From assembly GCF_000621485.1 (NCBI RefSeq), contig NZ_JHYF01000003.1, positions 186,001 through 250,000 of the forward strand: 64,000 bases of DNA, in the 5' to 3' direction. The stretch comes from Alkaliphilus transvaalensis ATCC 700919. Lineage in GTDB: Bacteria; Bacillota; Clostridia; Peptostreptococcales; Natronincolaceae. Within the stretch, counting starts at the first letter, position 1. Every line of letters starts with the position of its first letter. Below, in pieces: positions 54,974-63,967 of this stretch. The position numbers and the translations under genes were made by a program. Below the pieces are notes generated by a model. It made no database searches and was not told the DNA's origin. It saw only the letters and a list, made by a program, of their open reading frames with translations.

Positions 54974-55005
54974 CAAAAAATAAAACAAGGCTAAAATCGC
55001 CCTGC
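54974..55005 (-). terminator. Weak terminator for the flavin-fold oxidase
   Basis: On the minus strand AAGGC/GCCTT with a 12-nt loop, then GTTTTATTTTTT. Confidence 0.4.
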
Positions 55006-55073
55006 CTTATTGGGTTATGTACTATGTTATTGCGTAGAAGTATTGTAGAAGTATGAATATTTACCTGGCTGTT

Positions 55074-55565
55074 TTATATAATTATTCCTTCATTTGTTTC
55101 TATCTTATTCACAAAGTCCATATTGTAACGGACAGCACCGTGATCTTTAATTACTGTACCTCTCGTAAGGCGGATTGCTAAAATACAGCAATTCTCATCT
55201 TGCTCATTGTTTGCGTCATCGTACCATGGGGCAAAAACTTCACGAAGTTTAGTTCTTATTTCAGCATTTTTCGGGTCTAATACCCAACCAAGATTTTCAC
55301 CTATTCCATTGCCAGAAAACCACTCGAAGTTAACTGAAAATGCAACTTCTTTATTTTGGGCTATTTGATGCATTTTATTTGACTTACCATAGGTTACAGC
55401 ATAAAAAACGCCCTCCTCATAATATGCATCTATATCACGGACAATGGGTATGGGATTTCCATCAGCACTTGGCTCTGTCGCAATAGTTGCAAGTGAGATA
55501 ACATTATCCTTGTTGTTGCCGCACCTTTCTTCAATGATCTTTAGCCCTTCTTCGTATTTACTCAT
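55074..55565 (-). CDS. Pyridoxamine 5'-phosphate oxidase-fold protein
   Basis: 163 residues of the FMN-binding split-barrel fold. Visible features: VISLATIATEPSADGNPIPIVRDIDAYYE (two parts), VFYAVTYGKSNKMHQIAQN and VAFSVNFEWFSGNGIG. True PdxH is longer; this type is often annotated as a general flavin oxidoreductase, and the substrate is not known. ATG at 55565 follows GGAGG by 8 bp; a TTG 15 bp upstream is part of that site. Confidence 0.85.
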   Translation of the reverse strand: MSKYEEGLKIIEERCGNNKDNVISLATIATEPSADGNPIPIVRDIDAYYEEGVFYAVTYGKSNKMHQIAQNKEVAFSVNFEWFSGNGIGENLGWVLDPKNAEIRTKLREVFAPWYDDANNEQDENCCILAIRLTRGTVIKDHGAVRYNMDFVNKIETNEGIII

Positions 55566-55712
55566 TAGTATTTCCTCCAATCAATTTATTTTTATTTAAA
55601 TTCCCATTGCTTAAATAAAATCCACATTCCATATTTTCAGAAAATCCACATTGCAATACATTCTTTTTCCAAATTTTTCGCCTACCGTTGGAATAGATGA
55701 ATTCTCTAGAAT

Positions 55713-56285
55713 TTACCCTCGACAGGTGATAATTTGATTTTCAGTAATAATATATTGAACTGGAAAATCATAATTATCATTTGGAACTAAGTCAATCATT
55801 TGAACCTCTAAGGCAAGGGCAATTAAAGGAACTTGGGGGTTAATGTTTGGCAAAAAGCGATCATAATATCCAGCTCCATAGCCGATGCGATAGCCTCTTT
55901 TATCGAAGGCTACCCCTGGAACAATAATTAAATCTAATAGGTCGGGGGAAACTGGTCTAAGGGCTTCTTTTTTAGGTTCTAGCACACCAAATGTACCAAC
56001 CTCAAGATCATTAATGGGGTCCTTTAATTCGGAGACTATTAAAGCTTTTGTTTTGGGAACTGTTACGGGAATAAATACTCGTTTATTAGCTTTTAATAGA
56101 TCTTGAATGATTTTATTAGTGTCTACTTCATTTCGAAAAGATAAAAAAAGCATGACACATTGAGCTTTTTGATAATGGTCAGTGGCAGTTAACAGATCAT
56201 AAATTTTTTCGCTTTTTTCCTGTACAGCCTGCTGGTCAAGGCCTTCTCTCTTGTTTAAAATTTCCTGTCGAATGATTTTTTTCAT
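55713..56285 (-). CDS. 5-formyltetrahydrofolate cyclo-ligase
   Basis: Converts 5-formyl-THF to 5,10-methenyl-THF with ATP. 190 residues. Signature GYRIGYGAGYYDRFL near 132-146 and the N-terminal Lys/Arg-rich MKKIIRQEILNKREGL fit the family; CVMLFLSFRNEVDT lies near 43-56. AGGAGG upstream of ATG. Not linked to other folate genes in the window. Confidence 0.93.
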   Translation of the reverse strand: MKKIIRQEILNKREGLDQQAVQEKSEKIYDLLTATDHYQKAQCVMLFLSFRNEVDTNKIIQDLLKANKRVFIPVTVPKTKALIVSELKDPINDLEVGTFGVLEPKKEALRPVSPDLLDLIIVPGVAFDKRGYRIGYGAGYYDRFLPNINPQVPLIALALEVQMIDLVPNDNYDFPVQYIITENQIITCRG

Positions 56286-56553
56286 TATTTCTTCCTCCTA
56301 AAGCTTCAATTTCCAGTTACTTACTATCTATTGTATCGAATTTTGGTAATCAATACAATTGAAATTAAGGCTTATATATTGTTATAATGAATACAGTAGA
56401 TATGCGAAAAAAGGATTATTATTGAAATTTATCTTTTATTATATCACTTAATGAAAAACTAGGTACATTTTCCCAAAGATCTCTACTGTTTTTAAGAAGG
56501 AAAAATAGATTTTATGTCGAAGAATATATTGTGGATAACAGGAGTTGATAACT

Positions 56554-57240
56554 TTGATCGAAATGAGTAACGTAACTAAAAAATATGTTAATGGTGTACA
56601 AGCTTTAACGAATGTAAATTTGAAAATAGAAAAAGGAGAATTTGCTTTTCTAGTTGGACCTAGTGGAGCAGGTAAATCTACTTTTTTTAAGCTATTATTA
56701 AAAGAGGAAGAACCTACATCGGGTAAAATTTATCTCGATAATCAAGATATTACAAAGGTTTCAAGAAGAAAAGTACCCTACTTAAGAAGGAACCTAGGGG
56801 TTATTTTTCAGGACTTTAGACTTTTACCTAATAAAACGGTTTTTGAAAATGTAGCTTTTGCTATGGAAATTGTCGAAGCCTCATCAAAGGAAATTAGAAG
56901 GCAAGTCCCCATGATGTTAGGGATGGTAGGGCTAAGTGAAAGGGCTAACCAGTATCCCCATCAATTATCTGGAGGAGAAAAACAAAGGGTTTCAATTGCA
57001 AGAGCCATTGTTAATAACCCTTCAATATTAATTGCCGATGAGCCTACTGGTAACCTTGACCCAGAAACAGCCTGGGAAATTATGAAGGTTTTAAGACAAA
57101 TTAATAGAAGAGGTACAACAATTTTAATGGTAACCCATGCAAAAGACATTGTAGATGTAATGCAACAAAGGGTTATTGCCCTCGAAAAAGGCAGAATTAT
57201 TCGAGACGAAGCAAAGGGGGCATATGGCTATGAAGATTAG
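56554..57240 (+). CDS. ftsE: Cell-division ATP-binding protein FtsE
   Basis: ABC-type ATPase partner of FtsX; drives wall hydrolase activation at the septum. 228 residues, Walker A GPSGAGKST at 35-43, LSGGEKQR near 138, and ADEPTGNLD near 160. TTG 56554 is chosen since AGGAG (56540-56544) precedes it by 9 bp; the alternative TTG 56545 abuts the site. Ends inside ftsX by 11 bp. The EnvC-like gene follows ftsX. Confidence 0.95.
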   Translation: MIEMSNVTKKYVNGVQALTNVNLKIEKGEFAFLVGPSGAGKSTFFKLLLKEEEPTSGKIYLDNQDITKVSRRKVPYLRRNLGVIFQDFRLLPNKTVFENVAFAMEIVEASSKEIRRQVPMMLGMVGLSERANQYPHQLSGGEKQRVSIARAIVNNPSILIADEPTGNLDPETAWEIMKVLRQINRRGTTILMVTHAKDIVDVMQQRVIALEKGRIIRDEAKGAYGYED

Positions 57241-58126
57241 AACCGTCAGATACATTTTTAAACAAGGTTTTGTTGGGTTATGGCGTAATAGAGGGATGAG
57301 TTTGGCTTCAATCGGTTCAGTTGCGGCATCATTGGTGGTTTTAGGGTTAATCATCATCTTAGTATTAAACATTAATAATGCAGCCGAGACCCTTCAATCA
57401 GATTTCGATACAGTTCGTGTATATTTAGAGGAAGATTTAACAGAAGAGGAAACTGCAAGAGTAGGACAGGTGATCAATGCCCTTGACGATGTTCGAATGG
57501 TTGAATATGAATCTAAAGAGCAGGCATTAGCCAATTATAAGGAAAGCTGGGGAGAAGAGGGATATCTTCTGGAGTTTTTCCAAGAAAATCCTTTATCTAA
57601 TTCCTATATTATTCATTTGTGGGATATTGAGACTGCCCATCAAGTTGTAGCAGTCTTAGAAAATGTTGATGGTATTGATGAAGTAAGATATAACGAAGAA
57701 ATTATCCAAAATCTATTACGAATGGCGACCTTTATTAGAACAATTGGTTTAGTGTTAATATTTATTTTAATTCTTGTAGCAATGTTTATTATCTCCAACA
57801 CAGTTAAGTTGGCCCTAAATGCTAGAAGACAAGAAATAAATATCATGAAATACGTTGGAGCTACCAATTGGTTTATTAGATGGCCCTTTGTGGTGGAGGG
57901 TGTAATTTTAGGTTTAATAGGTGCTGTATTAGCACTATTGATGGTACATTACGGATACCAATACACATTAGAAGCAATCAACCTTAGATTCACAGCAATA
58001 TTTAGTGGATATTTACTACCTATTGATACCATGATGCAAAGAACAACATATATGTTTGTGGTGTTAGGAAGTGGTGTTGGTGCTTTAGGAAGTATTATAT
58101 CCTTAAGAAAGCATTTAAAAGTTTAG
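57230..58126 (+). CDS. ftsX: Cell-division permease-like protein FtsX
   Basis: 298 residues with four helices: one after the N-terminus (about 27-48) and three at the C-terminus (about 160-182, 210-235, 262-285), with an extracellular domain between. The typical AARRQEI-like stretch is NARRQEINIMKYVGATNWFI near 199-218. ATG 57230 sits 9 bp after AAGGGGG; the other in-frame ATG at 57224 is too near. Overlaps ftsE. Activates the M23 hydrolase encoded next. Confidence 0.93.
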   Translation: MKIRTVRYIFKQGFVGLWRNRGMSLASIGSVAASLVVLGLIIILVLNINNAAETLQSDFDTVRVYLEEDLTEEETARVGQVINALDDVRMVEYESKEQALANYKESWGEEGYLLEFFQENPLSNSYIIHLWDIETAHQVVAVLENVDGIDEVRYNEEIIQNLLRMATFIRTIGLVLIFILILVAMFIISNTVKLALNARRQEINIMKYVGATNWFIRWPFVVEGVILGLIGAVLALLMVHYGYQYTLEAINLRFTAIFSGYLLPIDTMMQRTTYMFVVLGSGVGALGSIISLRKHLKV

Positions 58127-58147
58127 TTGGAAGGGGGCCCCTAGAAA

Positions 58148-59284
58148 GTGCATTTTAAAAGAATAAAATTAATTTTAATCGCATTGATTATCTTGGTGAC
58201 AACAGTTACTGTTTTTGCAAATGATACGCAGGGATTAAGAGAACAATTAAATGACATTAATAGTAAAACCGAAGAAGTTACTAAAGGAATAAAGGAACTT
58301 GAAAAGAGAGAACAAGGTGTACTGGCACAATTGCAAAAAATTAATCAAGATATCGAGAAGACAGAGGAAGAAGAAAAGCAATTAGCACGACAAATTACAA
58401 CTGTAGAAGGACAAATTAGAACGACAACACAAGAACTAGTTGTAGCAGAAGAAGAAATAGAAGAGAAATCAGATTTATTTGGTTCAAGGTTAAATGTGAT
58501 GTACCGTAGGGGTAATGTGGGTTATCTTGAAGTGTTACTAAGTTCTAAGAACCTTCAAGAACTTCTAACAAACTTAGATATGGTGAAATTAATTGTACAA
58601 CATGATATTGATCTTTTAAAATCATTAAGAGACCAAAGAGATTTAATAGAAGATAAAAAAGTACAGTTAGAAACAGACCAAAGACAATTAGTTTCCTTAA
58701 AAGCTGAAGTAGCCAGTAAGAGAGACACTTTAGTAGTATCTAGGGGGCAACAGGAAAGACTTAGACAAGAATTAGTTTCAGATCGTAAAGAACTTGAAAA
58801 AATGGAAGATGAATTAAAACGTGAAGCCGATAATATTACCTCAATGATTATTAGAATGGGTAATAGTGGGAAAGATTATTCTGGCGGAGTAATGGCATGG
58901 CCTGTCCCAGGGATGACAAGAATTTCTTCTCCTTTTGGGAACCGAATCCATCCGATATTAAAAACAAATCGTTTCCATTCTGGGATAGATATACCTGCAC
59001 CAACAGGGACCCCTATCGTGGCGGCTAACGATGGTAGAGTCGTTTCAGCAGGTGACATGGGGGGCTATGGTAGAACTTTAATTATTGACCACGGCGGTGG
59101 AATTACCACTTTATATGCCCATAACTCTAGATTACTAGTATCGGTAGGAACAGAAGTGAAACGGGGAGATAGAGTTGCTCTAGCAGGAAGCACGGGTATG
59201 TCAACAGGCCCCCATCTACATTTTGAAGTAAGGGTAAATGGACAATATGTAGACCCTATGTCTTATTTATCTAATTCAAGATAG
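58148..59284 (+). CDS. EnvC-like M23 murein hydrolase or activator with coiled coil
   Basis: 378 residues. Signal peptide to about 26, then a coiled coil (about 30-105 and 150-235) that contacts FtsX in relatives, and a C-terminal LytM domain (about 255-378). Zinc ligands appear intact: [15 protein letters not shown] and HLHFEV, so it may itself be active, unlike E. coli EnvC, which is degenerate. GTG start 22 bp after ftsX with GGAAGGGGG upstream. Confidence 0.92.
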   Translation: MHFKRIKLILIALIILVTTVTVFANDTQGLREQLNDINSKTEEVTKGIKELEKREQGVLAQLQKINQDIEKTEEEEKQLARQITTVEGQIRTTTQELVVAEEEIEEKSDLFGSRLNVMYRRGNVGYLEVLLSSKNLQELLTNLDMVKLIVQHDIDLLKSLRDQRDLIEDKKVQLETDQRQLVSLKAEVASKRDTLVVSRGQQERLRQELVSDRKELEKMEDELKREADNITSMIIRMGNSGKDYSGGVMAWPVPGMTRISSPFGNRIHPILKTNRFHSGIDIPAPTGTPIVAANDGRVVSAGDMGGYGRTLIIDHGGGITTLYAHNSRLLVSVGTEVKRGDRVALAGSTGMSTGPHLHFEVRVNGQYVDPMSYLSNSR

Positions 59285-59370
59285 AATAGACATAGAAATA
59301 GAGTATAAAATACCAAATACAATATACATTATATAATAAAAAATTAAAACTATAATAACATAATGCAAAT

Positions 59371-59415
59371 GTACCCTATAGTGTGGAGCAAAACTCACCT
59401 ATAGGGTATTTTTAT
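59371..59415 (+). terminator. Terminator after ftsEX-M23
   Basis: ACCCTATA/TATAGGGT stem with about 19-nt loop and TTTTTAT tail. Confidence 0.8.
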
Positions 59416-59444
59416 GGTTTAGGGTATTTGGACTTTGTTTTGAT

Positions 59445-59528
59445 TTAGTTACCTAAATATCTAGAAAAAATCCATATTAAAATAGCTACTCCTAGTATCA
59501 ATAAACTAATACGTTTGCTGGTAATCAA
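59445..59528 (-). CDS. 27-residue membrane peptide (candidate)
   Basis: TTG start at 59528, with AAAAGGAGG 8 bp upstream on the minus strand. The peptide starts MITSKRIS and has a single hydrophobic stretch of about 16 residues (LLILGVAILIWIF) before SRYLGN. A strong ribosome site next to such a short frame is rarely random. No known family. It lies between the M23 gene's terminator and ctpA, on the opposite strand. Confidence 0.4.
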   Translation of the reverse strand: MITSKRISLLILGVAILIWIFSRYLGN

Positions 59529-59779
59529 TAGCAAATCCTCCTTTTAAGTTAATTTATTATCTGAATAGGAAAAATATGATAAGTATTTAATCCTATTTAA
59601 GAACATAATTTTATTAGGAAAGATTACGATTTTAGGGCTATTTTCGACTTATGGACAAATAATAAAGTAAGATCCTTAATTTGAAAGATTTTAAGTCATA
59701 ATAAGAATATGATATAATGTTATTTAATAAGTTAGATAGAAGGATATAAAATGTAATCTGACAAGAGGGGAGAAGTGCA

Positions 59780-60997
59780 ATGATCAGTAAGAAAAAAGCA
59801 TTGATTGGAGCTATAGTCATTGTGGTATTAACCACTGTATTAAATATGACAGTCGTAAACTTTATTGGAGTCAGAACAGGTCAGATGTATTTAATTAGTA
59901 AAAATACCCATGAATATTATCAAGAAATACAATCCCGTTATGGTAAATTACTTCAATTAAGTAGTTTCTTAGAAGAAAATTATTATCAAGAAATAGATAT
60001 GGAGGCTTTGGCAGAAGGAGCAGTAGCAGGTATGTTCGAAGCAGTTGGAGATCCCTATACTACTTATTTAACTGAGAAAGAGTTTAGCGATTTAATGACA
60101 AGGACTTCTGGGGTTTTTGGAGGAATTGGAGTTATCGTAACCCCGGGGGAAGATGGATATGTAACGGTAGTATCGCCTATAGAGGGTACACCAGGAGAAA
60201 GGGCAGGTTTAACAACAGGGGATAGAATTCTGTTGGTTGATGGAGTAGCTATTTATGGAGATCGTCTAGAAAATGCAGTTGAGTTAATGAAGGGAACACC
60301 AGGTACTCAAGTTACCTTAACCATTAGAAGGGATGGTATACCAAATACCTTCGAAGTTGAGATTATAAGAGAAGAAATAAGAGTTCAGACGGTAAGATCA
60401 GAAATATTAGAAGGAGAAATAGGTTATATTAGAATATCCTCTTTTGATGAAAAAACTTCTGATGATTTTGAGATTCACTTGAAGCAGTTGGAAAAACAAA
60501 ATATTAAAGGCCTAGTATTAGACTTAAGAGGTAACCCAGGCGGACTGTTAAGTCAATGCGTTAAAATAGCAGATCGACTACTGGGAGAACAGGTGATTGT
60601 TTATACTGAAGATCGACAAGGAAAGCAAGATGTTATGAAATCTGGAAAGGGTAAAATAGATTATCCATTAGTTTTATTGGTTAATCAAGGAAGTGCCAGT
60701 GCTTCAGAAATTTTAGCAGGAGCAGTTAAGGATAGTGGAGCAGGTACCATTGTTGGAACAACCACCTTTGGTAAGGGATTAGTTCAACAAGTAAAACCCC
60801 TTTCAGATGGAACAGGTTTTAAATACACTGTATCTCAATACTTTACACCAAATGGTACCAACATTCATGGTACTGGTGTAGAACCTAATATTATTATTGA
60901 GCTACCTGAAGAATTAAAGGGAGCTACTTCAATTGAACCTAGTGAAGATACACAATTGCAGAAAGCGATAGAAGTCATTAGAGAGAAATTGAATTAA
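59780..60997 (+). CDS. Carboxyl-terminal processing protease (S41, CtpA/CtpB type)
   Basis: 405 residues. One N-terminal anchor (about 8-28). A PDZ domain (about 110-190) carries GGIGVIVTP and GTPGERAGLTTGDRIL. In the protease domain the catalytic dyad is Ser307 (NQGSASASEI) and Lys332 (FGKG). The enzyme acts outside the cell membrane; relatives process SpoIVFA in spore formation or wall enzymes. The place beside ftsEX is conserved in Firmicutes. GAGGGGAG upstream of ATG. Confidence 0.94.
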   Translation: MISKKKALIGAIVIVVLTTVLNMTVVNFIGVRTGQMYLISKNTHEYYQEIQSRYGKLLQLSSFLEENYYQEIDMEALAEGAVAGMFEAVGDPYTTYLTEKEFSDLMTRTSGVFGGIGVIVTPGEDGYVTVVSPIEGTPGERAGLTTGDRILLVDGVAIYGDRLENAVELMKGTPGTQVTLTIRRDGIPNTFEVEIIREEIRVQTVRSEILEGEIGYIRISSFDEKTSDDFEIHLKQLEKQNIKGLVLDLRGNPGGLLSQCVKIADRLLGEQVIVYTEDRQGKQDVMKSGKGKIDYPLVLLVNQGSASASEILAGAVKDSGAGTIVGTTTFGKGLVQQVKPLSDGTGFKYTVSQYFTPNGTNIHGTGVEPNIIIELPEELKGATSIEPSEDTQLQKAIEVIREKLN

Positions 60998-61115
60998 TTA
61001 ATAAAAGATAATTAATAAAAGATAATTAACTAAGAGGCGGGTATTCTTTATGGATACCTGCCTTAATTAATGTTTATAAAATTATGTTTTAAACTATTTT
61101 GATATTTAATTTGAG

Positions 61116-61301
61116 TTATGCAATTTCAAAAACTCCTTGAATCCAAAAAAAATCAGCTTCTTCCCTTAAACTATTACTAAAATCATTGTCATCAACGTAT
61201 AAAGAGTTTGCATTCCAATGTTTGTCGTAATTTGCGTTATAGGAAAATTCATATACATGGTGACCATGTTTGTCCAAATCACTTAAATAAAGTATTTTCA
61301 T
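61116..61301 (-). CDS. Small soluble protein, 61 residues, unknown
   Basis: 61 residues, rich in His, Asp, Asn and Tyr, starting MKILYLSDLDKHGHHVYEF. No membrane segment or Cys. The ATG is preceded by GAAGGGA at 9 bp. Composition looks protein-like rather than random. No family recognised. It lies opposite in direction to ctpA and to the regulator gene, so it has its own promoter, which was not defined. Confidence 0.55.
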   Translation of the reverse strand: MKILYLSDLDKHGHHVYEFSYNANYDKHWNANSLYVDDNDFSNSLREEADFFWIQGVFEIA

Positions 61302-61597
61302 TAGAACAAATCCCTTCGTAATGTAGTTTTATATACATATATCAAATAATACAATTATAGTATATATCCTTTCATAAAAAAAACAAACACATCAATTGTA
61401 TTTAACAACAGATGTCAACACAAGTGTTTACTAAGAGTAAAAATGTTTTAAAAAAGATTAAAAAACTATTGAAATTATGTAATAAATTAGATAATATAGT
61501 AATATACATTAAATAAAAATCACATAAAGTAAATATAACTATAATATAATTAACAATGTATAGGTTTTTATTTTAACAAATGAGGAGGGGGAACAAA
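61302..61597. other. 296-bp upstream region of HTH-TPR regulator
   Basis: AT-rich. A short palindrome AACACAAGTGTT (61417-61428) may be a binding site; TATAAT at 61544-61549 is a possible -10 without a clear -35. No ORF. Confidence 0.4.
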
Positions 61598-62920
61598 ATG
61601 GCAAAGCGGATTGGGCCAGGTGAGAAGATTAAAAGACTTCGCTTGGCTATGGGATTAACGCAAGATGCCTTGACTAAGGATGAATTATCTAAAAGTATTG
61701 TAAGCATGATTGAAAGTAATAAACGGAACTTAACTTGGCATACAGCCCAAATTATAGCTGACTGCTTAAATGTTTATTACGAAAGATTGGGGCAAAAAAT
61801 TACTGCCGAATATTTAATGGAAACAGAGGAAGATGAAGCTCGAAGAACCATTAAAGAAGACATCAAACATCTACAAGAGGTGATTGATAAAGGGAATGTA
61901 GACCAACAACTGTTAGAGAATACCTTCGATAAAATTTTAAATCACATCAAAACGTGGGGTTTAGAGAAGGAATTAGCAGATTTTAAAATTATCAGAGGTA
62001 ACTTTTACTATCATAATTATCAGTATAATGAAGCCTTAACAGAGTACTTGGACGTGCTAGAATACGCTCTACGTTCAAATGACCATGGCTTAACGGCTAG
62101 AATGTACAATTCAATAGCATGTGTCTACAAATTGCAGATGAACCTAGATACTGCCTTAATCCATTATGTTAAGGCATACGATACGGCAAGGGTCTATAAG
62201 CCAAAAGATGAAGCAAAAAGAAAGGTGTTAGCATTATATAATCAGATATTATGCTATCGTCTGATGAAGCGCTACGACTTAGCCCTAAGCCATATTAATC
62301 TATTAAGGGGATTAAAATGGGATGATCCTTACTTTAAAGTAATTTTAGATAAGACGTTATTAATAGAAGGTAGTACCTATCGAGACATCGGAAACTATGA
62401 AAAAGCCCTTAAAACCTATGATAAACTACAAAACAATGAAAGAGAATTAAATAAAGAAACCTTATTTTTACTTTATGATAACTACGCAGAATTATTTTTA
62501 TTACAGAAAAAACCCCGAGAGGCTTTGGTTTTCGTTCATAAAGCAAATGAAATAAAGAAAGAGGTAAATATAAACTATTTACCTGACCTATACTTAATGG
62601 AGGCAAAATGTTATAGTATATTAAAGGATTACGATCTAGTAGTTAGTTTGCTAGAAAATGCCCTGCATTTAGCCCATAGGGTAGGAAAAGAACGTGTAAT
62701 ATTAGACATGCACTTTGCCTTTGCAGATCTTTATTTAAAAACAAAAGACTACGAAACAGCCCTAGCCCATTTAGAGACGGCAGAGAAAACAATTATCGAG
62801 AAGGACTTAAGTACATATAAGGCAGACCTCTATAGCTTCTACTCAAATATATATCTTAAGCTGGGAGACGACAAAAAGGTTGAAGAATATCTTATTAAAA
62901 TGAGAAGAAGTTTTTTGTAG
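61598..62920 (+). CDS. HTH-TPR transcription regulator (RRNPP-like)
   Basis: 440 residues. An Xre-type helix-turn-helix lies at about 8-62: LRLAMGLTQDALTKDELSKS and SIVSMIESNKRNLTW. The remainder (about 90-440) is repeated helical hairpins of TPR type, e.g. YNEALTEYLDVLEYALRSND and YDLALSHINLLRGL. This is the layout of peptide-sensing regulators such as PlcR, Rgg and NprR. ATG 61598 follows GAGGAGGGGG by 6 bp. A gene for an exported short peptide lies 38 bp downstream in the same direction. Target genes unknown. Confidence 0.88.
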   Translation: MAKRIGPGEKIKRLRLAMGLTQDALTKDELSKSIVSMIESNKRNLTWHTAQIIADCLNVYYERLGQKITAEYLMETEEDEARRTIKEDIKHLQEVIDKGNVDQQLLENTFDKILNHIKTWGLEKELADFKIIRGNFYYHNYQYNEALTEYLDVLEYALRSNDHGLTARMYNSIACVYKLQMNLDTALIHYVKAYDTARVYKPKDEAKRKVLALYNQILCYRLMKRYDLALSHINLLRGLKWDDPYFKVILDKTLLIEGSTYRDIGNYEKALKTYDKLQNNERELNKETLFLLYDNYAELFLLQKKPREALVFVHKANEIKKEVNINYLPDLYLMEAKCYSILKDYDLVVSLLENALHLAHRVGKERVILDMHFAFADLYLKTKDYETALAHLETAEKTIIEKDLSTYKADLYSFYSNIYLKLGDDKKVEEYLIKMRRSFL

Positions 62921-62958
62921 ACTAATTGTGGAGGATAATAAAATAAGGGGGAATTTTT

Positions 62959-63117
62959 GTGAAAAGGTTGAAGGGTGTTATCTTATCATTGGTAATTTCA
63001 ATACTTATGTTAAATAGTGTTTTAGTATGGGGCAATATTAATATCAACGGAGAAGAAAACCCTAATACTGGTGGCGGGTTTACAATGCAACAAGACCCAA
63101 ATCCAGAGATAGACTAA
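62959..63117 (+). CDS. Exported 52-residue propeptide, candidate signal peptide of the regulator
   Basis: GTG start with AAGGGGG 7 bp upstream. MKRLKG is followed by a hydrophobic core (about 7-23) and WGN, which reads as a secretion signal with a cut near residue 25. The remaining 27 or so residues are hydrophilic and end MQQDPNPEID. The size, signal and place right after a HTH-TPR regulator fit RRNPP propeptides (Phr, PapR, NprX type), in which the active pheromone is usually a C-terminal 5-10-mer. No experimental evidence; the mature form is not predicted. Confidence 0.65.
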   Translation: MKRLKGVILSLVISILMLNSVLVWGNININGEENPNTGGGFTMQQDPNPEID

Positions 63118-63124
63118 AAAGAGA

Positions 63125-63161
63125 CTAGAGCTAGTCTAGAGCTAGACTAGAAAGACCCTAG
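63125..63161. repeat. CTAG-rich palindromic stretch
   Basis: Six CTAG tetramers in 37 bases, including CTAGTCT/AGACTAG, right after the propeptide stop. Could form a hairpin but has no T run. Confidence 0.6.
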
Positions 63162-63304
63162 CCTACTACATAATAGCTATCATTATTATCTATAATGTAA
63201 TAATAGGAATAAGATAAGTTTTTAGAAGTATAAAAAGATTAGGTAGATCTTATCGATATAAATGGACTCTATGTTAAGGACAGTTTAAAAAAAGAGAATA
63301 AATG

Positions 63305-63344
63305 ATTACCCTCATGTCATGAAAGCGATGTGAGGGTAATTTTC
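63305..63344. terminator. Bidirectional terminator
   Basis: ATTACCCTCA (63305-63314) with TGAGGGTAAT (63331-63340), then TTTCT, between the propeptide and the convergent methyltransferase gene. Confidence 0.75.
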
Positions 63345-63361
63345 TATTTATAACTGTTAAA

Positions 63362-63967
63362 TCATTTTTTACAAACTGCCACCATTAAATAATATTTATG
63401 ATTTGGGATAGGTATTTCTATAGTAGAATCAATTTGATGATACATGGTTAATTGAGAAAAGGGTTTTAATACTTCTATAAATTCTTCCTCTTTATATTGA
63501 TAAACATGGAAGGGGCAAGAACAAGGCTCATTTTTTCCTTTTCCAAAGGGAGTTGAAATAAGCAGCGTACCGTCAGGTTTTAAGAGATTATAGAGATTAT
63601 TAACAAAAATATGGTCTCCTTCAAAATGTTCAATCGTTTCAAAGCTAATAATGGTATCGAAGGTACCATATTTTTTATCTAAATTTTCATCAAGGGCATC
63701 CTCTACATAATATTCTGTTTCTAGAAAATGATAATTGTCTTTAGCATATTCAATTGTTTCTTTACAATTGTCAATACCCACATATTTTGTAATTTTAGGA
63801 TTCTGTTCTAATAATATTTCACTACCAAAGCCTACGCCACAAGCGATGTCTAAAACCCTTCCCTTTGCAAAGTCTTTTGCAAATTGATAGCGGGCAATAT
63901 GCTCCATAAGTATTCCACTTCGAGGGTTCATTAAGTGGGGGATGACTCTTTCACCGGTATATTTCAT
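63362..63967 (-). CDS. Class I SAM-dependent methyltransferase
   Basis: 201 residues. SAM-binding motif I is VLDIACGVGFGSEIL near 39-53; motif II acidic end VGIDNCKETIEYAKD near 68-82; DTIISFETIEHFEG near 108-121. No transmembrane part. Such stand-alone Methyltransf_11/23 enzymes act on lipids, sugars or small molecules; the substrate cannot be told. GGAAGGAAAA upstream of ATG. The window ends 33 bp after its start. Confidence 0.88.
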   Translation of the reverse strand: MKYTGERVIPHLMNPRSGILMEHIARYQFAKDFAKGRVLDIACGVGFGSEILLEQNPKITKYVGIDNCKETIEYAKDNYHFLETEYYVEDALDENLDKKYGTFDTIISFETIEHFEGDHIFVNNLYNLLKPDGTLLISTPFGKGKNEPCSCPFHVYQYKEEEFIEVLKPFSQLTMYHQIDSTIEIPIPNHKYYLMVAVCKK

